Shown here: positions 1 through 5,493 of the stretch, piece by piece
Position numbering within the stretch: the first letter of the stretch is position 1
Layout: each line of letters starts with the position of its first letter
NCBI GenBank assembly: GCA_003153875.1
Contig: PMBY01000264.1
Location: 4,816-10,308, forward strand
DNA: 5,493 nucleotides
Direction of reading: 5' to 3'
From: Myxococcales bacterium
GTDB lineage: Bacteria; Myxococcota; Polyangia; Fen-1088
Made by a program: the position numbers and the translations under genes
The notes under the pieces: generated by a model
Database searches by the model: none
The model's input: the letters and a program-made list of their open reading frames with translations, nothing else
What the model was told of the DNA's origin: nothing

Positions 1-76
1 TGCGACCTGCCACCACCTGGGCCAGGGCCTCGCGAATGTCCAGGCCGGGCGTCGCGCTGGAAGCCGGGCCGGTCAT
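1..76 (-). CDS. trpD: Anthranilate phosphoribosyltransferase, N-terminal fragment (runs off left edge)
   Basis: Only the first 25 codons are inside the window. The reading frame starts at the ATG complementary to 74-76 and reads [14 protein letters not shown] at residues 12-25. This resembles the first helix of anthranilate phosphoribosyltransferases (pattern L-x-I-x-E-A-L-x-x-V-x-x-G-R), preceded by a short Ser/Ala/Pro-rich extension. TrpD transfers phosphoribose from PRPP to anthranilate, the second step of the tryptophan pathway, in the cytoplasm. The start shares its ATGA with the trpG stop, so translation is probably coupled to trpG. No strong Shine-Dalgarno sequence precedes it, which fits coupling. 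The call rests on this short N-terminus plus gene order (trpE-trpG-trpD is common). The glycine-rich PRPP-binding motif lies outside the window, so the identity is probable rather than proven. Confidence 0.8.
   Translation of the reverse strand, partial: MTGPASSATPGLDIREALAQVVAGR
73..76 (-). other. ATGA stop/start overlap of trpG and trpD
   Basis: Read on the minus strand, bases 76 to 73 spell ATGA. ATG opens trpD and TGA closes trpG. A 4-bp overlap of this kind is a classic arrangement for re-initiation by the same ribosome and supports equal synthesis of the two products. Confidence 0.85.
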
Positions 77-648
77 GTCGGTTTCGCCAGGCGCAAGAAG
101 TTGCGCAGAAGATCCTTGCCCACCTTGGTCAGGAACGACTCGGGGTGAAACTGCACTCCTTCCACCGGCATGGTCTTGTGGCGCAGACCCATGATCTCTT
201 CGTCCCAGGTCTTGGCCGTGATCTCCAGACAGTCAGGTAAACTGGAGCGTTCGACGATCAGTGAATGGTAGCGGGTGGCTTCGAACGGGTTGGGCAGGCC
301 GGCGAAGAGGCCCTTGTCATCGTGGAAAACCCGCGACGTCTTGCCGTGCACGACTTCCTTGGCGCGGATGACCTTGCCTCCGAACGCCTGGCCGATGGCT
401 TGGTGACCCAGGCACACGCCCAAAATGGGAATCTTTCCGGCCAGACGACTGATCACTTCGAGCGAAATCCCGGCCTCATTCGGGGTACACGGACCAGGAG
501 AAATAACTATAGCTTCCGGGCACATATGCTCAACATCATCAACTGAAACTTCATTGTTGCGCACGACCCGGACCTGCTGCCCAAGTTCACCCAAGTACTG
601 CACCAAATTGTAGGTAAACGAGTCGTAGTTATCGATGACCAGCAACAT
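73..648 (-). CDS. trpG: Anthranilate synthase component II (glutamine amidotransferase)
   Basis: The 191-aa product is a full-length class I glutamine amidotransferase of the TrpG/PabA family, which is usually about 185-200 aa. It hydrolyses glutamine and channels ammonia to TrpE to make anthranilate from chorismate. Visible motifs are the N-terminal [16 protein letters not shown] (residues 5-20), the oxyanion-region SPGPCTP (50-56), the nucleophile elbow GVCLGHQ with Cys79, and the catalytic pair in QFHPES, His168 and Glu170. The gene starts 2 bp after the trpE stop, with a G-rich putative ribosome site inside the trpE 3' end. It overlaps trpD by 4 bp. In many bacteria one such subunit also serves PabB in folate synthesis; the sequence alone cannot exclude this dual role, but its position between trpE and trpD favours TrpG. 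An internal stretch (493-555) has AT-ending codons unlike its neighbours. Confidence 0.96.
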   Translation of the reverse strand: MLLVIDNYDSFTYNLVQYLGELGQQVRVVRNNEVSVDDVEHMCPEAIVISPGPCTPNEAGISLEVISRLAGKIPILGVCLGHQAIGQAFGGKVIRAKEVVHGKTSRVFHDDKGLFAGLPNPFEATRYHSLIVERSSLPDCLEITAKTWDEEIMGLRHKTMPVEGVQFHPESFLTKVGKDLLRNFLRLAKPT

Positions 649-650
649 GA

Positions 651-2171
651 CTAGCGCCCCCCGTTACTGGCCGATTGTCGCGCCAGCTCGATGGCGCCTA
701 TCACCGCGCGCGCCTTGTTCACGCACTCCTCATGCTCGGCCTCGGGCTGGCTGGCGGCTACGATGCCCGCCCCGGCTTGCACGTGCATGGTGTCGCCCCT
801 GGTGACCAGGGTGCGAATGGCTATCGCAAGGTCCATGTTGCCTGTGTACGAGAGGTAGCCGACCGCACCGCCGTAGACCCCACGGCGGGACGGCTCTAGC
901 TCGTCGATGATTTCCATGGCGCGAATCTTGGGTGCGCCCGAAAGCGTTCCCGCGGGGAATGTCGCGCGCACCACGTCCTTGGCGGAGAGACCATCGACCA
1001 GGGTGCCGCTCACGTTGGAAACCAAGTGCATAACGTGGGAGTAGCGTTCCACCACCATGATGTCGTCGAGGCGCACGCTGCCGGGCGCTGCCACCCGGCC
1101 CACGTCGTTGCGGCCGAGGTCGATCAGCATCACGTGTTCGGCCAGTTCCTTGGGATCCGCGCGTAGTTCCTTTTCCAGAGCTTCGTCTTCCTCGACGCTG
1201 CGGCCACGGCGGCGCGTGCCCGCCAGCGGCCGGACATCCACCCGGCGTCCGTCCAGACGCACCAGCACCTCGGGCGAGGCACCGGTCACGACGGCCTCAG
1301 GGAATTCCAGGTGAAACATGTAGGGCGAGGGATTGGTGACGCGCATGATGCGATACACGTCGAATGGGTCCACCCCGCCGCGGGCCACGTCAAAGCGCTG
1401 CGAGAGCACCACCTGAAATGCGTCGCCTGCCTTGATGTATTCCTGGATGCGACGGACAGCCGCCTGGTAGTCCGCCTGGCTGGTGCGAGCCACCGGCTGC
1501 AAGGTCGACGCGGCCGCAGCCCCAACATCGAGCAGTGGCAGGGCGCGACTGGGCCTGGCCAGCCGGTCGAAGATCTCGTCCACCTTGCGGCACGCCTCAT
1601 CGTAGGCGCGGTTGGGATCAACACCCGCCACGTCCACCGAAGCCACCACCTTGATGGTGCCGCGCAGATTGTCGAAGACCACCACGGTGTCGGTCAATGC
1701 GAAGCACAGGTCGGGCAGGCCCAGCTCGTCGGGTGCGTGCTCGGGAAGGCGTTCAAAGCGCCGAACGGCGTCGTAGGCCAGCCAGCCCACCGCCCCGCCG
1801 AAGAAGCGCGGCAGTCCAGGCGGGACCGCGGGCGGAAAGCTGGCCAGGGCGCGGCTGACGTAGTCGAGCGGGCTGGCTTCGCTGACACTTTCTTCCAGGA
1901 CGAACCCATCGCCTTCGGGTCGCAGACGTTCGACCTGCGTACCCCGCGCACGAATCACAGCGCGCGGCCGCACGCCGGCGAAGCTGTAGGCTGCCCACTT
2001 TTCGCCGCCCACCACGCTTTCCAGCAGGAACGAGTAGGGTCCGCGGCCCAGCTTGGCAAAGACCGAAACCGGCGTGTCCGCGTCGGCCAGCCACTCGCGA
2101 TACACGAAGCACAGGCGCCCTTGGCGGGCGAGGTCTAGGAATCTGGCTCGGTCGGGAACAAAGGCGGCCAT
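651..2171 (-). CDS. trpE: Anthranilate synthase component I
   Basis: The 506-aa product makes anthranilate from chorismate using ammonia supplied by TrpG, the committed step to tryptophan. Numbering from the ATG at 2169-2171, the N-terminal regulatory domain holds LLES (49-52), part of the tryptophan feedback site. NPSPYMF (280-286) also lines the effector pocket in known enzymes. The chorismate-binding core shows GASPE (297-301), RPLAGTR (314-320), [15 protein letters not shown] (346-360), SHVMHLVS (378-385), [17 protein letters not shown] (405-421) and [15 protein letters not shown] (465-479). Ala317 in PLAGT, instead of the Lys seen in PabB (PIKGT), marks anthranilate synthase rather than aminodeoxychorismate synthase. 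The frame is open up to a TTG at 2306, but those extra 45 residues resemble no TrpE N-terminus and would overlap the divergent gene, so the internal ATG was chosen. No Shine-Dalgarno is visible before it, and the start is less certain than the gene. Confidence 0.95.
   Translation of the reverse strand: MAAFVPDRARFLDLARQGRLCFVYREWLADADTPVSVFAKLGRGPYSFLLESVVGGEKWAAYSFAGVRPRAVIRARGTQVERLRPEGDGFVLEESVSEASPLDYVSRALASFPPAVPPGLPRFFGGAVGWLAYDAVRRFERLPEHAPDELGLPDLCFALTDTVVVFDNLRGTIKVVASVDVAGVDPNRAYDEACRKVDEIFDRLARPSRALPLLDVGAAAASTLQPVARTSQADYQAAVRRIQEYIKAGDAFQVVLSQRFDVARGGVDPFDVYRIMRVTNPSPYMFHLEFPEAVVTGASPEVLVRLDGRRVDVRPLAGTRRRGRSVEEDEALEKELRADPKELAEHVMLIDLGRNDVGRVAAPGSVRLDDIMVVERYSHVMHLVSNVSGTLVDGLSAKDVVRATFPAGTLSGAPKIRAMEIIDELEPSRRGVYGGAVGYLSYTGNMDLAIAIRTLVTRGDTMHVQAGAGIVAASQPEAEHEECVNKARAVIGAIELARQSASNGGR
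657..662 (-). promoter_or_regulatory. Putative ribosome binding site for trpG
   Basis: On the minus strand a run of six G residues lies 8 nt before the trpG ATG, inside the last codons of trpE (Asn-Gly-Gly-Arg-stop). It could pair with the CCUCC of 16S rRNA. It is the only Shine-Dalgarno-like element before trpG and supports the chosen start. Evidence is positional only. Confidence 0.5.
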
Positions 2172-2299
2172 GGTGAGGTGGCCGGAGATTAGCGCGCCTG
2201 CGCTCCAGGCGCGAGAGGGAGCTTTGGGCCGCAATTCCGCGACGGCCGCGTCCGAGTGAAAAGCACACGGAAGAGCGGGATGCGGGTAAACTTGGGGGT
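2172..2299. promoter_or_regulatory. Divergent intergenic region between trpE and the lipoprotein gene
   Basis: These 128 bp separate the trpE start (leftward) from the GTG start of the lipoprotein gene (rightward), so both promoters should lie here or slightly inside the genes. I find no convincing paired -35/-10 hexamers on either strand; the region is GC-rich with only short AT patches, near 2230-2236 and 2287-2293. The region contains a hairpin at 2193-2213. No Trp-rich leader peptide is encoded ahead of trpE, so classical ribosome-mediated attenuation is not supported. The assignment as a promoter region is by position only. Confidence 0.45.
2193..2213. promoter_or_regulatory. Perfect inverted repeat (hairpin) upstream of trpE
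   Basis: CGCGCCTG (2193-2200) and CAGGCGCG (2206-2213) form a perfect 8-bp stem with a 5-nt loop. In the trpE transcript the hairpin would end 21 nt before the ATG, close enough to affect ribosome loading. No T-run follows on either strand, so it is not an ordinary intrinsic terminator. It could instead be an operator or chance in GC-rich DNA. Confidence 0.35.
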
Positions 2300-3505
2300 G
2301 TGCCAAGCAAGGCGACAGTCAGTTGCTTGAGCTGCCTGGCAGCGGTCCTGCTGGCCGGCCTGCTTGGCTGCGGCAGGCACGGACTTGGGGTGGTTCCCAG
2401 CCACGGCTCGGATGCTGCCGCGGTGGTTTCCGATGCGATTGCTGCCGACGTGAGTAGCGGCCCGGTGGACTCCGGCGGATCGGAAACCGGAACCGACATG
2501 GTCACCGGCAATCTCGAAGCCGGCGCGGCAAGCCAGAAGGATGCGAGCACGACCATGGGAACGCAATTCGATGCTGGCCTTCCCGATGCAAGAGTCGTTG
2601 ATCTCGCAGGCCGGACGGACGGCCGCGTGGACCCAAGCGCCGACAGCAACGCGCGCACGGACGCCAACATCGATGCTGGCGTTCCCGACGCAGGAGTCGC
2701 TGACGGCGGAGTGCCGGATGCGCCCGCGGATGCGCCGCAAGTTCCAGATGCCACCAGCAGCCCGGACGCAGAGCCCAACCTCGATGCTTGCGTGCCCCTG
2801 GCCTGTCGCAACTACACGAGCTGTGTTGCCGAATACTGTGGAACCATCGGTGATGGATGCGGCGGAACGCTGAATTGCCCGACCACATGCCAGGGGTATG
2901 GCTGGGTCTGCGAAGACGGCGTTTGCAAAGCAGGGATGCCGCAGTGCATGCCGCTTTCCTGCACCACCGCCAGCGGAAATCACTACTGTGGTGACATCGA
3001 CATCTACGATGGCTGCGGCGGAACTGTCCATTGCGGCGCTTGCCCGGAGCCTGGCTGGATCTGCCAGAACAACATCTGCATCGGCCCGCCTTCGGTCTGT
3101 ACGCCAAGACCCTGCGATGTCCTCGTGTATGGCGTCGAGTCCTGTGGAATCATTTGCGACAACGAGTGCGGTGGCACTCGAGACTGCGGCGCCTGCAAGG
3201 AGAGCGACTGGATTTGCTGGGGCAATCGCTGCTTGGGCCCGCCGTCCTGCCAGTCACTCACCTGCAACCCGGCCGGCGGCGAGTACTGCGGCGCCATTGG
3301 CGACGGGTGCGGCGGCACAATCGACTGCGGCCGGCAGTGCTCCGATGGCTCAACCTGCGGCGAACGGGTTCCTGGCGTGTGTGGATCATCGACCGACGTT
3401 CCCGCCCCGCCGATAGCCCCGCCCCCACCAGCACCCGGCCGGGCATGCCCGTTGCCGCCGTTGCCTGCTTGCCCGCCGCCGTTTCCTCCGCCACAGCCTC
3501 TGTAG
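2300..3505 (+). CDS. Predicted lipoprotein with acidic spacer, four Cys-rich repeats and Pro-rich tail
   Basis: The 401-aa product has no function I can name. The GTG start gives Lys4, a hydrophobic stretch (about 10-23) and a lipobox LLGC with lipidated Cys24 followed by Gly25, so a membrane-anchored, probably outer-membrane or surface lipoprotein is inferred. Residues about 36-163 are low-complexity and rich in Asp, Ala, Pro and Gly with repeated D-A-G-V/L-P-D-A motifs, probably a flexible spacer. Residues 164-361 hold four Cys-rich repeats with 34 cysteines, consistent with a disulfide-stabilised extracellular module. The tail (about 365-401) is proline-rich and carries Cys383 and Cys391. 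Spacer and repeat style match secreted proteins I associate with myxobacteria. It is divergent from trpE and convergent with the DUF3857 gene, so it is probably monocistronic. The GTG was preferred because the next in-frame candidate (TTG, codon 10) would remove the positively charged n-region. A G-run (2294-2298) sits unusually close to the start. Binding or structural roles are possible; none is shown. Confidence 0.88.
   Translation: MPSKATVSCLSCLAAVLLAGLLGCGRHGLGVVPSHGSDAAAVVSDAIAADVSSGPVDSGGSETGTDMVTGNLEAGAASQKDASTTMGTQFDAGLPDARVVDLAGRTDGRVDPSADSNARTDANIDAGVPDAGVADGGVPDAPADAPQVPDATSSPDAEPNLDACVPLACRNYTSCVAEYCGTIGDGCGGTLNCPTTCQGYGWVCEDGVCKAGMPQCMPLSCTTASGNHYCGDIDIYDGCGGTVHCGACPEPGWICQNNICIGPPSVCTPRPCDVLVYGVESCGIICDNECGGTRDCGACKESDWICWGNRCLGPPSCQSLTCNPAGGEYCGAIGDGCGGTIDCGRQCSDGSTCGERVPGVCGSSTDVPAPPIAPPPPAPGRACPLPPLPACPPPFPPPQPL
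2568..2704 (+). repeat. Two imperfect 35-bp direct repeats in the spacer region
   Basis: Copies at 2568-2602 and 2670-2704 begin TCGATGCTGG and are offset by 102 bp (34 codons), differing at only a few positions. They encode DAGLPDARVVD and DAGVPDAGVAD. Most differences are single substitutions, several silent or conservative, so the copies look like an internal duplication kept under reading-frame selection. A shorter similar piece (CTCGATGCTTGCGTGCCC) begins at 2780, where the first Cys repeat starts. Confidence 0.7.
2789..3382 (+). repeat. Four tandem Cys-rich protein repeats (45-46 aa each)
   Basis: Units lie at 2789-2926 (residues 164-209), 2945-3079 (216-260), 3098-3232 (267-311) and 3248-3382 (317-361), separated by 5-6 residue linkers. 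The shared pattern is C-x4-C-x(8-10)-C-G-...-D-G-C-G-G-T-x-x-C-x(2-3)-C-...-W-x-C-x4-C. The eight core cysteines are conserved in all four. Unit 1 adds Cys175 and unit 3 adds Cys286. Unit 3 has DNECGGT in place of DGCGGT, and unit 4 lacks the Trp near its end. DNA identity between units is only moderate, so duplication is old and selection acts on the protein. Confidence 0.9.
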
Positions 3506-3529
3506 TGCGCCGCCGCGGGAGAAAGCTAG
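3506..3529. other. 24-bp gap between convergent genes
   Basis: The two stop codons (TAG at 3503-3505 on plus, TAG at 3530-3532 on minus) face each other across 24 bp. No strong bidirectional terminator is visible. The best pairing, GGGAG (3517-3521) with TTCCC (3534-3538), is short, includes a G-U pair and has no T-run. Transcripts may therefore read into each other's 3' end. Confidence 0.6.
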
Positions 3530-5493
3530 CTACTTCCCAGGCGGGGACGGCAGCTCGACGCGGATCTCGCCCTGTTCCAAGAGATCCACCTGGCGCAGGT
3601 TGCTGGCCATCTTGTCGTAGTCAACCGGCATCACGCACGCGAGCGGGAGCTGCCAGCGCCGGCGCAGAAGCAGGTGCACGGCGCCGGGTGCATCGCCGCG
3701 AGGCCCATCGATCTGGACCTGACGTTCTTCTGAAAAGCGCGCCCCGCCGGCGGTGATGCTGCCGCTGGCGCCCAGTTCGATCACCTGCGCCCCTGCCGGC
3801 AATTCGATGTCGGCCTCGAGCAAAAGCGGCACGTCGTATCCAAGCTGCAGAGGCGTCCGGCGTTGCGACTCGGTGAAGTATCGCCGACCCGGTTGCGACA
3901 GGAAGAAACCGGGACGCAGCCCAAGAATGTTTCCCGTGCGCGTGGCCATGCGTGGGCTGGTCAGGGTGTAGCGGATAAGTCTTCCTCCAGCCGGGCCCTC
4001 CCCCACCGAAAGCTCACCCAAGACTGAGCCCGGAAATTGCTGACTCAGCCAACGCTGCTCGAATTCCTGGCGCAGCTTGCTTCGATCCTGGCCCGCCCGT
4101 TCCACGATCTCGCCCCACTCCACCGAGGGCCAGCCGCTGAGAGCCTCTGTCACGCTTGCGGTCGCGCTGCCATCAGGCGCCAGCCGCATTTTCATGATCA
4201 CGCGGCGCCCATCAGGCACCGCGCTGTGGGCGATGGCCAGCACATCGTCGCCCACAACGAAGCCAGGCGCACCCGCCAAGGCCGGCGGCAGATACCCCAA
4301 GGGAGCGCGCCGCGTACGCGGATCGAAGAATTGTGCGGCACCTGCGGGGTCAGTCAGGCGCACCAGCGCTTCGCTGAAATCATCCAGCTCCTGCGGCGTT
4401 GCCGGCGCCGCCGCCGCTGCGCGGGTGAGTGGACGCAGCAACATGAAGTCCGCCTTCTGCCCCAGGGCTCGCGCCAGGGCCACCACGAGGGCCGCGCGGT
4501 TGCCCTGTCCTCGACTGAGTGAAACCGTTGCCGGCTCGAACAGGCTGGCCTCGGGCTCGATGTGCTGGTTCACCCAGCGAGTGATGGCCTCGGGAATAGT
4601 CGCCCGCGCTGCGACGGCTTCGGCCCTGATCTGCGCAGCCACCCGCCGCACCTCAGGCGAGATGCGCGCCACGGTGTACAGGCGATCGGCCAGAAAGCGC
4701 GACCAGCGCGCCAGATCGACGCCGCTCGACGCGCGCACCGAGGGAATCCAGGCCTCAGCGACAAAGGACGAGCGCTCGGGAAAGAGCTGCGGCATCTGCT
4801 GCGCGACGAATCGCCACACGCGGGTGCCGTCGGGACCAGGCCCCAGCGTGGGCTCGGGCGCCCCAGCCCGTCTGTCCTGGTCGACCGACATCTCGCTCGG
4901 TACCACCAGAAGGTACTCGCTGCGATCGAGCGGCGCCTCGAAGGACTGGAAATAGAAGCGCTCGCCCAAGAATCCCGGTGCGAACGCCTCGGCCGGCTGC
5001 CTGTATTCCAGAGTCTCCCACTCGACGAAGTCGCCCACCGCCACATTGGTGGCAGAAACCGTGGGTTTGCCTGCAATCTCCTGGGCCTCGCGGATGGTGC
5101 CGTCAGTCTTGCGGGTGCGCAAGGCCAGCACCTCGGCCCCGGACGGCACCGAAACCTCGGCCGCCCGTTCGATGCCTTCCTTGCTCAACACCTGGGTGAT
5201 GGTGTGGGTGAGGCTGGCTCGCCCTCCGTCCGGGAAGATCCGCTCGACCGCGCGGTCCAACACCACCACGGCGGGCGCTTGGTAGCGACGGCCAGACGAC
5301 AGGAAGTCACGGATCACCTGACCGCCATCCAAGCGAAACTCGTCGAGCGGCAGGGGCAGCCCCGCGATGCGCGCCGCCTGCCGAACGGCGCTGCTTCCTG
5401 GGGAAAGCCGCAGCGTCTCTGCCAGCACGGCACGCGCCCTTCCAGCTGCGCCCGCGGCCAGCAGAGCATCCACCAGGCGCAGGCGCATCTGAC
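3530..5493 (-). CDS. DUF3857 / transglutaminase-like domain protein with TPR-like N-terminal part, 5' end missing
   Basis: The visible 652 residues are counted from the Met at 5486-5488. The frame is still open at the right edge and the first residues look like the middle of a TPR helix pair (LVDALLAAGAAGRARAVLAE, then LRLSPGS), so the true start is upstream. Residues about 75-245 match the DUF3857 layout (LDRAVERIFPDGGRASLTHT early on; YLLVVPSEM at 192-200). Residues about 275-410 resemble a transglutaminase-like core followed by the usual DUF3857-protein C-terminal beta region (about 500-645). The catalytic motif normally read as R-G-D-C-K-D-K-A appears here as R-G-Q-G-N-R-A-A (326-333), and the F-N-H-V position reads F-S-E-A (371-374). 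Only the Asp in FFDP (387-390) is retained. The sole visible Cys is Cys618, and no His lies between residues 310 and 420. The domain is therefore probably non-catalytic. Cellular role is unknown; homologues are often exported or periplasmic, but the N-terminus needed to judge this is missing. Confidence 0.88.
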   Translation of the reverse strand, partial: QMRLRLVDALLAAGAAGRARAVLAETLRLSPGSSAVRQAARIAGLPLPLDEFRLDGGQVIRDFLSSGRRYQAPAVVVLDRAVERIFPDGGRASLTHTITQVLSKEGIERAAEVSVPSGAEVLALRTRKTDGTIREAQEIAGKPTVSATNVAVGDFVEWETLEYRQPAEAFAPGFLGERFYFQSFEAPLDRSEYLLVVPSEMSVDQDRRAGAPEPTLGPGPDGTRVWRFVAQQMPQLFPERSSFVAEAWIPSVRASSGVDLARWSRFLADRLYTVARISPEVRRVAAQIRAEAVAARATIPEAITRWVNQHIEPEASLFEPATVSLSRGQGNRAALVVALARALGQKADFMLLRPLTRAAAAAPATPQELDDFSEALVRLTDPAGAAQFFDPRTRRAPLGYLPPALAGAPGFVVGDDVLAIAHSAVPDGRRVIMKMRLAPDGSATASVTEALSGWPSVEWGEIVERAGQDRSKLRQEFEQRWLSQQFPGSVLGELSVGEGPAGGRLIRYTLTSPRMATRTGNILGLRPGFFLSQPGRRYFTESQRRTPLQLGYDVPLLLEADIELPAGAQVIELGASGSITAGGARFSEERQVQIDGPRGDAPGAVHLLLRRRWQLPLACVMPVDYDKMASNLRQVDLLEQGEIRVELPSPPGK

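Noticed and set aside
1311..2138. 275-codon plus-strand open frame opposite trpE
   Set aside because: It lies wholly antisense to conserved trpE sequence, shows no recognisable domain, and long antisense frames are expected in GC-rich genes.
651..2171. Alternative call as pabB (aminodeoxychorismate synthase)
   Set aside because: PLAGT carries Ala where PabB has Lys, the LLES feedback motif is present, and the neighbours are trpG and trpD.
2172..2299. Trp attenuator with leader peptide ahead of trpE
   Set aside because: No short frame with adjacent Trp codons and no hairpin followed by a T-run was found.
1753..3031. Long minus-strand open frames (1753-2811 and 2189-3031) antisense to the lipoprotein gene
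   Set aside because: The plus-strand frame has a lipobox, ordered Cys repeats and a coherent architecture; the antisense products are Ser/Arg/Ala-rich low-complexity shadows.
2789..3382. Regularly spaced repeats considered as a CRISPR-like array
   Set aside because: The periodicity is at protein level (50-52 codons) with divergent DNA and an intact reading frame.
3440..3451. Perfect 12-bp palindrome CGGGCATGCCCG near the lipoprotein 3' end
   Set aside because: It lies within coding sequence, lacks a loop or T-run for a terminator and is plausible by chance in GC-rich DNA.
3031..3756. Plus-strand frame of 241 codons spanning the end of the lipoprotein gene and the DUF3857 gene
   Set aside because: Arg-rich, crosses two real genes in other frames and has no recognisable motif.
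4077..4955. 292-codon plus-strand frame opposite the DUF3857 gene
   Set aside because: Composition (Ser, Arg, Ala) is typical of an antisense shadow; the minus-strand product has recognisable domain features.

Overview
The window is GC-rich, tightly packed bacterial DNA. Two things suggest a myxobacterium-like member of Myxococcota: a lipoprotein with an Asp/Ala/Pro-rich spacer followed by repeats built around 'CG-x-I-x-DGCGGT-x-x-C', and a TPR-DUF3857-transglutaminase-like protein. Both recur in that phylum as I recall it. This is inference from protein style; there is no rRNA or other marker gene here.

Left half (1-2171, minus strand): the proximal part of a tryptophan biosynthesis operon, read right to left as trpE (anthranilate synthase component I), trpG (glutamine amidotransferase component II) and the first 25 codons of trpD (anthranilate phosphoribosyltransferase), which runs off the left edge. 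The trpE-trpG gap is 2 bp and trpG-trpD overlap by 4 bp (ATGA), so the three are almost certainly co-transcribed and translationally coupled. TrpE and TrpG form the complex that makes anthranilate from chorismate and glutamine; TrpD adds the phosphoribosyl group. The catalytic motifs and the LLES tryptophan feedback motif are intact.

Middle (2172-2299): a 128-bp divergent intergenic region carrying a perfect 8-bp-stem hairpin just upstream of trpE. I see no clear sigma70 promoter and no Trp-rich leader peptide.

Right of that (2300-3505, plus strand): a predicted secreted lipoprotein of 401 aa, with a lipobox, a low-complexity acidic spacer, four Cys-rich repeats of about 45 aa and a proline-rich tail. 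Its function is unknown.

Right edge (3530-5493, minus strand): the C-terminal 653 codons of a large protein convergent with the lipoprotein gene. It has a TPR-like start, a DUF3857 domain and a transglutaminase-like fold that appears to have lost its catalytic Cys and His. The 5' end lies beyond the window.

No mobile element, CRISPR array, tRNA or rRNA was seen, and I find no clear new multi-gene system. The least explained items are the Cys-repeat lipoprotein, the apparently dead transglutaminase-like protein and a sharp codon-usage break inside trpG.
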